DNA from: Arthrobacter globiformis
Lineage (GTDB): Bacteria; Actinomycetota; Actinomycetes; Actinomycetales; Micrococcaceae
NCBI RefSeq assembly: GCF_030815865.1
Contig: NZ_JAUSXI010000001.1
Location: 2,666,001-2,730,000, forward strand
Direction: 5' to 3'
DNA: 64,000 nucleotides
How positions within the stretch are numbered: the first letter of the stretch is position 1; each line of letters begins with the position of its first letter. The notes under the pieces were generated by a model. The model ran no database searches and was not told the origin of the DNA. It saw only the letters and a list, made by a program, of their open reading frames with translations. The position numbers and the translations under genes were made by a program. Shown here one piece after another: positions 49,301 through 56,693 of the stretch.

Positions 49301-49438
49301 GCCACGCTCAACCCCTCAGCGACCCTGGCGGCAAGTACCCGGTACACCGCCGCGCTGACCGGCGGGGCTGCAGCAATCCGGGACGCCGGCGGTAACCCAC
49401 TGGCCAGCACAACCTGGACCTTCACCACCGGGAGGTAA
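46352..49438 (+). CDS. Secreted multi-domain protein with repeated SbsA-type Ig-like domains
   Basis: Very large exported protein of 1028 residues. A signal peptide is visible at about 30-58 (LRRWLATAVSTTMLAAALAP, then VQA before the mature part), with an unusually long positively charged leader. Residues ~60-290 form a conserved N-terminal domain (NGFPTWYSDGNVKLQLCYMA) with four cysteines in two close groups. Two bacterial Ig-like domains follow (~290-490), then five SbsA/Big_5-like repeats of about 100 residues, each with VSTTxNxTATFxExVxGVS and ending SWTFTT. No LPxTG, S-layer or membrane anchor is found at the C-terminus, so it is released or held non-covalently. Likely a surface or matrix protein. 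Confidence 0.85.
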   Translation: MLKNFDVKRATRAKSSGGRDPAPRPEASGLRRWLATAVSTTMLAAALAPLGIAPVQAAVAGMGAVDPQNGFPTWYSDGNVKLQLCYMAGAGCLSEPPDAAKPASYPDNFPEEAFWFQASATSGNLLYEAALEGAHLNGAVVSGEQMGFGRLRFIVDNLKAGASYKITHPYGVNTFVAAPDKKVPTLGRIKQTIDAGVCAPSATTPCDWAGVGEAFLGDYKVGTTASFLKQVGADPGTLGDINTARPVTGAPSGNNFVTVEGPDAGGPGVDVLTVSTFTVQGLIYDGADAAPSVPDLTAAGDSGRSGTDNITNATTPTFTGTVPGTGPAGTTVELLVDGAAVASAVSDGTAYSLSPASPMAPGSHKIQTRTPNPAYTLDPNGIPVDPAAPQYLVSLALTITVDTTAPSTTVSAPFPSNPTLDSTPTLNFTREAGATSECQLMPSNTSWDPACSSPQTYDAQVDGNYTFNVRSTDAAGNVGAPATYSWRIGPADTLAPTVAGRTPADAALNVSTTANVTATFSEDVQGVSDTTMTLQDASGAPVPAGVTRNGATNQWILDPTANLAAGATYTATLTGGPAAIRDATNNQLTTTSWTFTTAPPPDTTAPTLTAWTPSTAATNVDTTGNITATFSEAVQGVSAATFTLKDAAGTAIPATVTYDSATRVATLDPTASLAANNTYTAALAGGASGIRDAANNALATSTWTFTTAPPPDTAAPTLTTRAPAPAETTVSTTVNITATFNETVQGVSGTTFTLKNTAGTAVAATVTRNGTTNQWILDPTAALVPDTKYTATLTGSPSAIRDGANNPLATTSWTFITGPAPTITTRTPGTGAFAASTTANITATFNENVTGVSGTTFTLKNAAGTAITAAVSYNATTRVATLNPSANLTADAKYTATLTGGTTAIRDTAGNPAATSSWTFTTGPAPTITSRTAASGATGVSRTANITATFSENVAGVSGTTFTLKNGTTSITAVVTYNATTRVATLNPSATLAASTRYTAALTGGAAAIRDAGGNPLASTTWTFTTGR
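47824..49435 (+). repeat. Five in-frame ~310-bp repeats within the Ig-domain gene
   Basis: Units begin near 47830, 48160, 48490, 48810 and 49120. The last two are closest to each other (shared ATITATFxENVxGVSGTTFTL type core), indicating recent unit duplication. Such tracts expand and contract by recombination and are prone to misassembly. Confidence 0.75.
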
Positions 49439-49468
49439 CGGACGGCTCCACGACTGCAACACATGGTG

Positions 49469-49508
49469 CCGGGCCCCTGAACACTGACAAACCGGTTCAG
49501 GGGCCCGG
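49469..49508 (+). terminator. Hairpin after the Ig-repeat gene (14-bp perfect stem)
   Basis: CCGGGCCCCTGAAC (49469-49482) with the exact inverse at 49495-49508, loop of 12 nt, 30 bp after the stop codon. No T-run, but stem strength and position fit a transcript end. Confidence 0.65.
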
Positions 49509-49650
49509 TCCTGGCAAAGGACGTCTGGATGTTCAGCATCGCTGTCGCTCGTGCTGGACCGTAATCCGGAAACACCCGTTAGCGATCTCCGCACAGGCGG
49601 CCTTGCTGGATATCTGCAGGCGGCTGGCCATGGAACGTCGGAGTGAAAGC

Positions 49651-49690
49651 GGAAGCCCCCGCATCCAACCAAGTGGATGCGGGGGCTTCC
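49651..49690. terminator. 17-bp perfect GC hairpin
   Basis: GGAAGCCCCCGCATCCA (49651-49667), loop ACCAAG, exact inverse at 49674-49690. It stands between the Ig-repeat gene and the next minus-strand gene and can end transcripts from both sides. Confidence 0.65.
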
Positions 49691-49958
49691 CAGCGACAGG
49701 TACCGCCACGGCTGAGCCGCAGTGAGCCTAGAGACAGGCTAGACCCGCTATCCGGTTTGCCCCCCCTGGAACGCATACTGATTCGGATCAGGTTTCATCG
49801 CGTTTAGTGCGGGATCCTCTCTTCTGCTGACGGCCCCCATACGGCATACCGATAGGCGTCCTTGCCGAACCGACTGAAGAGCGGTCTCAGACGGTTGGCC
49901 TCGAGTCAGATGCCGGCGCAGTTGCCGAGTGCGTGGAATTGGGTGCGGTCGTATGCGC

Positions 49959-50168
49959 TCAGCGTGAACCAGGGAGTCCGACGAAGGCCCGCGTGGTGAG
50001 TTCATCAGCGCGCTCGTGGAATTTCCGTGCCAGTGCGTAGGCTTCACGCGCTTCCTCCGTGAACTCTGCACCCGCGAGGTCACCAGCCCAGTCCAGCAGA
50101 TCAGCGATCTTCTTCAGATGCTGATAGCGCGGCTCTTCCTTCTCACGCACGTTCATCGAGATCCCCAT
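49959..50168 (-). CDS. Small hypothetical protein
   Basis: Sixty-nine residues from ATG 50168 (GGAG 4 nt upstream; ATG 50156 possible). Helical and charged: REKEEPRYQHLKKIADLLDW, then EEAREAYALARKFHERADEL. No known domain; the second helix resembles short coiled-coil regulators. It is alone on its strand. Confidence 0.5.
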   Translation of the reverse strand: MGISMNVREKEEPRYQHLKKIADLLDWAGDLAGAEFTEEAREAYALARKFHERADELTTRAFVGLPGSR

Positions 50169-50227
50169 TTCTCTCCATTCGCTTATTTCAACGTTCGCGG
50201 CCCCATAACCTGAGGACAGGTGTAGGG

Positions 50228-50570
50228 ATGCCACTTCGTTATAGAAGCTTCAAGAAGACTGCTGAGCAATTGGTACACCGAGCCGCTCGATGAGCTGAAC
50301 ATCGATAAAGTCGCCCAGGCTGACCCTTCCGATTCAGCGCCCCGTGGAGGTACCCCCGACTGCAGCACAAGGCCGTCCGCCTGCTCGACCGCCGCAACGA
50401 TGCGCTCTTATCCGTCTTCGGCGCCGGGCTGCACCAAGACTTCCAGGAGGCAGCCTGGGATGACAAGCCCCTGAGCGAACGTGGAATCAACGCTCGGCCC
50501 GTTAGCGAATACCTCCGCGAACTCGACTTCTATGGAGCCGTGCCGCCGCACGACCGCCGCGGGGGTGGCC
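50228..50570 (+). pseudogene. Unidentified decayed coding sequence
   Basis: Two frames read like protein: NWYTEPLDELNIDKVAQADP from about 50231, then from about 50351 LQHKAVRLLDRRNDALLSVF, GAGLHQDFQEAAWDDKPLSE and VSEYLRELDFYGAVPPH. Codon use is typical of the genome, but there is no start codon and a frame change near 50335. I do not recognise the family. Confidence 0.4.
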
Positions 50571-50834
50571 GGTCTCGTACTGGAGCCGGTCACCGCCGGC
50601 GGCCCGCCGGCCGCTGTGCGAACCCTGGGACCGCGGGGTGCTGGTGAATGGTTCGCTGGGCTCACCAAGGAACATTTAGGACTGGTGTGACGCTTTGTAC
50701 CAGGACCACCGGTCAACGGCTGTCCTCTTGCAGAATCGGAATCGACAGGGCGCACGAGCTTAAGACGAAACGAGGATCACGCGCCGTCGGGCTCGCCGGC
50801 GGGGGTGGGCTCCGGTAGAGGTACGACTGTCAAA

Positions 50835-51242
50835 CTAGGGAGGCGGCGGCGCCGGGTCTGCAGAACGCTCGGCGCGCCATGGCCTGCGCCACTCCGCAGC
50901 TTCCCAACCATCCATGATGTAGATCCGCTCGTGAGCAACACGGTCGCCCCTGAATTCCATCAAACTGACGCTAAACATCCAAGGCGCGCCGTCGTAGCTG
51001 ATCAGGTTCTCCACAATGACCAGGTCATCGCGATGGGTAATTCGCCGAGTGTGGAACTTGAGCTTCGCCGGGTACTGCCGTCGCCACTCGCGGAAGTTCT
51101 CCACGCCTTCGAACCGTTCGCCAGACTGAGGGAACTCGAGCACAGCGTCGTCGTGGTAGATCTCATGGGTGATGTCCTGGTCCAGGCTTGCATACTCCCA
51201 GTGACGCCGCAGGGCCTGCAGGAGGTCCGTCTCATTGAGCAT
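50835..51242 (-). CDS. SnoaL-like / NTF2-fold protein
   Basis: Protein of 135 residues from ATG 51242 (GGAGGTGG upstream). Segments NETDLLQALRRHWEYAS, IYHDDAVLEFPQSGERFEGV and FREWRRQYPAKLKFHTRRIT match the SnoaL-like cone-shaped NTF2 fold, which covers isomerases and small-molecule binding proteins. The C-terminus is an acidic/proline tail without known role. No operon partner. Confidence 0.82.
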   Translation of the reverse strand: MLNETDLLQALRRHWEYASLDQDITHEIYHDDAVLEFPQSGERFEGVENFREWRRQYPAKLKFHTRRITHRDDLVIVENLISYDGAPWMFSVSLMEFRGDRVAHERIYIMDGWEAAEWRRPWRAERSADPAPPPP

Positions 51243-51444
51243 CGCCACCACCTCCTCACACCAGGACAAATGTAACCTCGGGCTCCTTGCATGACAATGG
51301 AGGGCCGGTCGAACTTCAGGCAACAGCGTTCCTCTGGGGTGGTCCGCGATCACAGACCGAGTCCATGGATTGGGCCACTGCTGGTTTCACGGTCGGATCC
51401 ATCCATAATGGGCAGATCAGGATCTTGACGGTTGAGGGGAAAAT

Positions 51445-51657
51445 GTGGTGGAACCAGTGTGCTTTATTGATCCGTTTGCAGCTGAGGACCCAGCTTCGGT
51501 GCCACCGCCGTCCAAGCCCTCGCCCGTCCCGGCCCCGCCGACGAAAACAATTCCCTTGTCCCGTGTTATGCCTTCCAGCGGCCGCGAACGTGAAGTGCGT
51601 CAGCTAATCCACGACCTCGCCGTCCTGAGCACAAGGCAACGGCCGACAGAAGCTTAG
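51445..51657 (+). CDS. Small proline-rich hypothetical protein
   Basis: Seventy residues from GTG 51445, preceded by GAGGGG at 5-6 nt. A proline-rich middle (PPPSKPSPVPAPPTK) is followed by a short charged helix (REREVRQLIHDLAVLSTR). No family is recognised. Confidence 0.4.
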   Translation: MVEPVCFIDPFAAEDPASVPPPSKPSPVPAPPTKTIPLSRVMPSSGREREVRQLIHDLAVLSTRQRPTEA

Positions 51658-51844
51658 GTCGCAGTTTCCTCCGTCATTTTCTCGGCGTGGCGTGGGGTCG
51701 AGTCAGTAGTGCTTTTTTGGCCATTTCTTTACCTGATCCAACAGCCGTCATCAATGTTGCAGCCCGGCGGGCTGACCGGTAGAAAACGCCGTTTTAGTCA
51801 TGGAGCGGGAGTTCTTGCCGCTACCTCTACCCCCGCGCTTGAAC

Positions 51845-51869
51845 GCCGATAACCAGGATTCCGTCAAGC
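51845..51869 (+). repeat. 25-bp dispersed motif, copy 3
   Basis: GCCGATAACCAGGA at 51845-51858 followed by TTCCGTCAAGC to 51869. A long hairpin begins 50 bp downstream. Confidence 0.6.
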
Positions 51870-51919
51870 TGGGGTAGGTGGGCGTGCAGTGGCCGGGGAG
51901 TGCCTTTCCCCTTGCTGGG

Positions 51920-51959
51920 AGAGCCGTAGTTTCAGGAGGTATCCCGAAACTACGGCTCT
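51920..51959. repeat. Long hairpin, 14-bp perfect stem
   Basis: AGAGCCGTAGTTTC (51920-51933) and the exact inverse (51946-51959), 12-nt loop. On the plus strand it is followed by TTTGTGG, which is a weak T-run. Terminator or part of the repeat element that begins at 51845. Confidence 0.6.
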
Positions 51960-52106
51960 TTGTGGTGGAGTTGTTCAGCCTTGGTGCCGAAACTTTAGCC
52001 ACCCTAATCCCTGGCCCGGGAGCTAGAGCATCCGGTATCTAGATTCGTGGGACTCTCGGGTGTCGGAGATAAAGGCCCTTGACGGGCTTCTTGCCTGGGT
52101 GACCCG

Positions 52107-52600
52107 CTAGCCTTGCTGGACCCGATTGAGAAAGTGTCCGGTGCGGTTTTGGAGGCCCTCAATCTGGCGGAGGACGACGGCCGCCGGGTCCGGGTTGATC
52201 TCATTGGCCGGAGGCTCCTTTCGCACGTTTCCGCAGCACACGAAGTCTGCGCAAATTAATGTGCCAACGGTGTTCCCGTCACGACCGGACTGGCCAGCGC
52301 GCTTGGCTACCCAAAGGAGCACATCTTCCTTGGAGAACACATCCCGGCACAACTCGCAGAGCACGGAGCGATTTTTCTTTGCGCCGCCTTCGGGTGCGCG
52401 GAGCATAATCCCGGTCACGCCTTTTGGCCCGGGCACCTCCAAATACCCTCGAAGCGGCATCTTCTCGTCGCGCCAGCCCAGGAAGTCCAGGCTGTCCCAG
52501 TCCTGGGAATCGAGGTTTCTGGGCAGGGTGAGCCTTGCGGCCTCGGAACGGGTTGCGTGATAAAGGATGAACGGATTTGTTGCGGCGTGATTGCCTGCAT
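52107..52600 (-). pseudogene. FBP-domain (FusB-like EF-G-binding) zinc protein, one frameshift
   Basis: From ATG 52600 it starts QAITPQQIRSSFI; after a one-base change near 52570 the other frame reads ATRSEAARLTLPRNLDSQ, DWDSLDFLGWRDEKMPLRGY and then the C4 zinc finger CELCRDVF...CADFVCC with GNTVGTLICAD between. This is the actinobacterial FBP protein, related to FusB, which releases EF-G from the ribosome and can give fusidic-acid tolerance. All parts are there, so an error in the sequence is possible. Confidence 0.78.
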
Positions 52601-53021
52601 GACTGACTCTTTCGAAGATGTGGCTTCCCCTTTCCGGGGACGGTCATGGAATGTCAGCTTCCGGGCGCGCGAAAGGGACCGCAATCTACGTCTTTTGTCA
52701 GTTGGTGACCTGAAGAACTAGGGACGGTTCCGCATCGAGGGGAAGCTGGGCGGAGCAGCGGCCACACTGCAGGCCATGACGGCCACCTCGCTCACTATGG
52801 CCGCAGCGACCGCAAAGGTCCCCCGCGCACTCATTGCCCTCGTTCCCTCACCTTTCTTCACCGGTCATACCCGGTTCTCATATCCTGCCAAACCATATCC
52901 AAATCTGTCCAAAGGTCATTGCCACCATCCCTGGCAACGCAGCCGCCTGATGTGAGGAGCAGGACGCAGAAATCGAGAACAGACGCACGATTCTCACAAC
53001 GAATGCAAGGGACAGTGAAGT

Positions 53022-53046
53022 GCCGATAAGGGATATTCCGTCAACC
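53022..53046 (+). repeat. 25-bp dispersed motif, copy 4
   Basis: GCCGATAAGGGATA at 53022-53035 followed by TTCCGTCAACC to 53046, about 90 bp before nested-hairpin copy B. Confidence 0.6.
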
Positions 53047-53116
53047 GGCTTCGGTGGGGCAAACGCGTGGTTGCTGATCACGCGGCCGGACCTGGTGGCG
53101 ACTTCATTCCGTCCAT

Positions 53117-53231
53117 GGCTGGGGTCAATGCAGGTTATCCACGGCTGGAAGTAGGGAGCCGTCGGGGTAGCTCCCTGGCAGCAGTAGCGGTGGATAACCT
53201 ACGAGAATTGTCCCCGGCTGTGGGCGGGCGG
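53117..53231 (+). repeat. Nested-hairpin element, copy B
   Basis: Outer stem GGTTATCCAC 53133-53142 with GTGGATAACC 53190-53199, inner stem GGGAGC/GCTCCC, and the tail TTGTCCCCGGCTGTGGGC, as in copy A at 29061. Most differences lie in unpaired positions, which suggests that the fold is under selection. Confidence 0.72.
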
Positions 53232-53333
53232 ACCGGACTTCTCGTTCGCACGCAGATCAGTTCCGGTTGTTCCGAGGACCAAGGCAAGGAGCCGTGTGTC
53301 AGCTTGGAGTTGCCGCTGTGAAAGGCTGCAGCT

Positions 53334-54566
53334 ATGGACAACGCATCTCGGGAACATGACCTCGTTCTCTACGGAGCGACGGGTTTCGTTGGCCGACTGA
53401 TCGCCGGCTACGTCGCGGAGCATGCACCGGCCGGTATCCGAGTCGGACTCGCGGGCCGGTCCAGGTCCAGACTCGAGGCGGTTCGGTCGCAGTTGCCAGT
53501 CGGGGCGCACGGATGGGCCCTCATCGAAGCCGACTCGGAGGACGCGGACTCAACCGCCGCCCTGGCCTCGGGCACACGCGTGCTCTTCACAACCGTCGGT
53601 CCATACGCGAAACACGGGCTACCTGTCGTCGATGCCTGCGCACGGGCCGGTACCCACTACGCCGACCTCGCGGGTGAGGTGTCCTTCGTCCGGGAGGCGA
53701 TCGATCGCTACGACGCTCTGGCCAAGACGAGCGGGGCCAGGATCGTGCACTCCTGCGGCTACGACTCCGTGCCGTCCGACCTCGCTGTACTGCTGCTTCA
53801 TCAGGCAGCAGAAGCCGATGGCGCTGGCGGTCTGCTCCAGGTCCAACTCATTGCTACGGCCAAGGCTGGTATCAGCGGAGGCACACTCGAATCAATGCGC
53901 GGGCAGCTCGACGCGATGCGATCGAGCACCGCCCTGAAGTCATTAGCCGTGGACCCCTACGCTCTGAGCCCCGACCGCACACGGGAGCCGATGACACAAC
54001 AGCCTCCTGACGCCGGTCCCGTGCGCCGTTCCGATGACGGCACCTGGACCGCGCCTTTCATCATGGCCCCGTTCAACACTCGGATAGTGCGCCGCAGCAA
54101 CGCATTGCAGGGCTGGGCCTACGGCCGCTCCCTTCAGTACGGCGAGGTGATGGGGGTGGCCCCCGGACCGGCAGGAGCGGTCATCGCCAGGGCAATGGCA
54201 CTCGGGCTCCGGGCATTTACGGGCGCGATGGCGTTCCCGCCGACCCGGGGGGTGCTCGACCGCTGTCTTCCGGCACCAGGTGCGGGTCCGAGCACCAGCA
54301 CGCAGCGCGCGGGCTGGTTCCACTCCCAGGTGACCGCCCGCACTGAAGACGGGCACCGATACCAGGCGATTGCTGCTGGCCCCGGTGATCCCGGTTATGC
54401 CGCCACCGCCGTGATGGCAGGCGAGACTGCACTCGCTCTTGCCCTCGACGGTGACCGGCTGCCGACCGCGAAAGGGTCGCTGACGCCGGCCACTGCACTC
54501 GGCAACGTGCTCATACGGCGACTCCGTGCGGCCGGCCACACTTACCAGATAACCAAACTCGTCTGA
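53334..54566 (+). CDS. Saccharopine-dehydrogenase-like NADP-binding reductase
   Basis: Protein of 410 residues. N-terminal Rossmann motif LVLYGATGFVGRLIAGYVAE at 10-29, followed by VGLAGRSRSRLEAV, LFTTVGPYAKHGLPVVDACA and the family hallmark GTHYADLAGEVSFVREAIDR. It belongs to the group named trans-acting enoyl reductase or saccharopine dehydrogenase family in actinobacteria (relatives act on phthiocerol lipids). It has no amino-acid pathway neighbours, so substrate is unknown. The start at 53334 has a GGCTGCAGCT upstream region without a clear ribosome site. Confidence 0.86.
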   Translation: MDNASREHDLVLYGATGFVGRLIAGYVAEHAPAGIRVGLAGRSRSRLEAVRSQLPVGAHGWALIEADSEDADSTAALASGTRVLFTTVGPYAKHGLPVVDACARAGTHYADLAGEVSFVREAIDRYDALAKTSGARIVHSCGYDSVPSDLAVLLLHQAAEADGAGGLLQVQLIATAKAGISGGTLESMRGQLDAMRSSTALKSLAVDPYALSPDRTREPMTQQPPDAGPVRRSDDGTWTAPFIMAPFNTRIVRRSNALQGWAYGRSLQYGEVMGVAPGPAGAVIARAMALGLRAFTGAMAFPPTRGVLDRCLPAPGAGPSTSTQRAGWFHSQVTARTEDGHRYQAIAAGPGDPGYAATAVMAGETALALALDGDRLPTAKGSLTPATALGNVLIRRLRAAGHTYQITKLV

Positions 54567-55549
54567 ACCAGGTCCTGCAGGTCAGCTGATATCGGGGCAA
54601 TCATTGACTGAACCAGTCCGACTAGCGGTCCATTGGGATTTCGCCGAGGGAGTATGCCAGGTCATCTAATGAACGGGACCAGCGATGCGTTCCAATCGGC
54701 TTTTAGAGGGCGTGTTCACGGTCTAAGGCATGTTCGCCGGAGTCGCGGATCCCGTCGATATTGGAGTCCGTGGCTAGTGGCGCGAACCAGCCGTTCCAAT
54801 TCCAATCGGTGGTTTCCGGGGCGGCAGTGGGGAATAGCTCGAAGGCCTTCTCACCGCTTCGTCCGTTAACAGTGGGGCGAGCCTTCACGAGCCTTCACAC
54901 CTGAGTCCAGACCAGCACTCTGCTCCAGGTCCGGGGAGCCCAACGCGGAGCCTCTTCCCTCCCCATTTTCGAGGGCCGATAACCGGCCTTCCGTCAAGCT
55001 ACTTAGAGCCTGACGTCAGGTTTGGGCGTAGCTGAATTTGACGGAAGACTGAAAACGTCGAAGATTTCCATAAGCTGTGCCCTTTCACGGTTAGCGACGT
55101 GGGCAGAGTAGGTACGAGGGCCAGTGGTGAATCTGGGGAATCCCAAACCCTCACCCGGACCCCCGTGTGGCGTAACGGACAGTGCCCGGATCTTTGGGTG
55201 CTGGTACCCCATACAAGTACTCACAGCCGCGTGGGTCGCCTGGCAAGCCGCCTACTACGGTTAAAAAATGCAGTGACAGAAGCAGCATCCTGGCACGACG
55301 GAACATTCTGGCCCATGCTCGAACGCATCAGATCCAAACCGTGTGGCTTTAACGACTGCATCAACGAAGGAAGCCACGTCGATCACCGGTCCTTTTTCAG
55401 GGCATCAACCGACCCCAGATTCTGACTCCCTCGCCGAACTGGGAGCTACAGCAGCAATCGAATAGACCGCAGCAGAAAGGCATGAAACATAAGTTCCGTG
55501 CTCTTTCTGCGGCTGTTCCAAGGAAGACCCCTATGGAGCGGAGCACCGG
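54567..55549. other. Gene-poor region
   Basis: Nearly 1 kb without a supported gene. A 61-codon minus-strand frame at 54703-54888 contains EKAFELFPTAAPETTDWNWN and GWFAPLATDSNIDGIRDSGE and looks like a genuine peptide, but I cannot identify it. The fifth motif copy is at 54975. Confidence 0.45.
54975..54999 (+). repeat. 25-bp dispersed motif, copy 5
   Basis: GCCGATAACCGGCC at 54975-54988 followed by TTCCGTCAAGC to 54999; preceded by CCCATTTTCGAGG, similar to the CTCATTTTCAAAC before copy 1. Confidence 0.6.
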
Positions 55550-56013
55550 TCAACCGCTGATTGACGGGCGCTTCGTCGGGGCCAGGAGGCGCCCGCTGGA
55601 TCCGCGGATGGTGAGCGTGGTCCGCAGGGCCGAATGCCCCAGCGGCGTCACCGGGCTGGGGCTCTCTCCGGGCCGGCAAGGGCGGCCACGAGCAGGTCCA
55701 GGGCAGCTGCGCCGCATGCCTTGAACGGAGAAGAGATCGTTATCAGTGTTGGTGTGGTGAAGTCTGAGCCGAAGATGTTGTCGAAGCCGACCACGCTGAA
55801 GTCTTCCGGTACTTTACTCCTGCTGCCTGGAGTTCCTGCATAAGCCCTATAGCCAGCAGGTCGTTGTAGCAAAGGGCGGCGGTGGCTCCGGACGCGATAA
55901 CGTCCGGTGCCGCGCGGTGACGGTGTCCGAAACAGATTGCTGAGACAGTTCCAGATTCGCGCCCAGCTCTTTGCGGGTGGCTGCGAGCTGGTGGTGATTG
56001 AGTGACATGGCGA
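55550..56013 (-). pseudogene. LacI-family regulator relic (effector domain)
   Basis: In three frames the strand reads SGATAALCYNDLLAIGLMQE, VPEDFSVVGFDNIFGSDFTT with SSPFKACGAAALDLLVAAL, and LRTTLTIRGSSGRLL, the order of a LacI effector domain's last ~100 residues. The DNA-binding half is missing and several frameshifts are present. The intact LacI-type operator TGAAACGTTTCA at 60704 upstream of the sugar-carrier gene suggests it once repressed the rhamnoside locus. Confidence 0.72.
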
Positions 56014-56204
56014 ACGCCCTAGTTACCCCGCATTAAGGGTGTTGTCATTGGCGAGTTCGAGTCCCTTCGCAGCAGCCAAAGTATCCGCAGTGAATCTTTC
56101 CTCGGACATTCACATCTCAGGGTGCTTATGCGTCTGGAGTGGAGGGCATAGGCGCCCTTGAAAGCTCGTTTCACCTACGACAGCGGGAGTTGCCGCCGCC
56201 GCTC

Positions 56205-56581
56205 TCACCGTCCGAGTCGTGCCTCAGTCCCGCGGGGCTTGACCGCAATGACAGGAATGTTTGCGTCGAGGAGGATCTGCTGAGCGGCGGAGCCCAGCAG
56301 CAGTTTGCCTACCGGGCTGCGATGCTTGACGCCTACGACGATGACCGAGGCATTCACTTGCTCCGAGGCGTCCAGGAGTTCGCTTACGGCATCGCGGTGG
56401 CGGACATCGGGAGTGCGGAACGTGACCGGCACCCCGTCGAGGTGGTCGCCTTCCGGGTCGAGTTGGGCGCCCTCGGATTGAAGACCAGCAGGTCCTCTGT
56501 CCGCCGCTGGGCCTCGGCGACGGCGGCGGTGAGGGCGGCCTCACCTTCGGGGGTGCCGGTGCGGTCGATGATGACGGTCAT
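56205..56581 (-). pseudogene. Universal stress protein (UspA) with one frameshift
   Basis: Starts TVIIDRTGTPEGEAALTAAV; near 56480 the frame shifts and continues with GVPVTFRTPDVRHRDAVSEL, then ASVIVVGVKHRSPVGKLLLG and SAAQQILLDANIPVIAVKP. The ATP-binding G2xG9xG(S) element is changed to GVKHRSPVGKLLLGSAAQ, which retains the spacing. The full ~125-residue length is present across two frames, so a base error is possible. Confidence 0.78.
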
Positions 56582-56693
56582 GGATTCCTCCAAATTGGGT
56601 TTTCGAGATGGTGTGGTGGTACAGACTGATTACTCTGCTGCCGGCTCGCGAGATGCTGCGGCAACTTCGACAGGAGTGGGGCAGGAAGACCTG

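Larger units (their letters stand above)
51661..52106. other. Intergenic region with motif copy and long hairpin
   Basis: No gene. It holds a copy of the 25-bp motif (51845-51869) and the 14-bp-stem hairpin at 51920-51959. Confidence 0.5.
52601..53333. other. Repeat-rich non-coding region
   Basis: No gene. It contains the 25-bp motif (53022-53046) and nested-hairpin element copy B (53117-53231), in the same order and similar spacing as at 28977-29174. Confidence 0.6.

Noticed and set aside
56040..56070. GAGTTCGAGTCCC as a tRNA T-arm.
   Set aside because: No acceptor strand or D-arm fits, and the minus strand there is a short open frame; the match is accidental.
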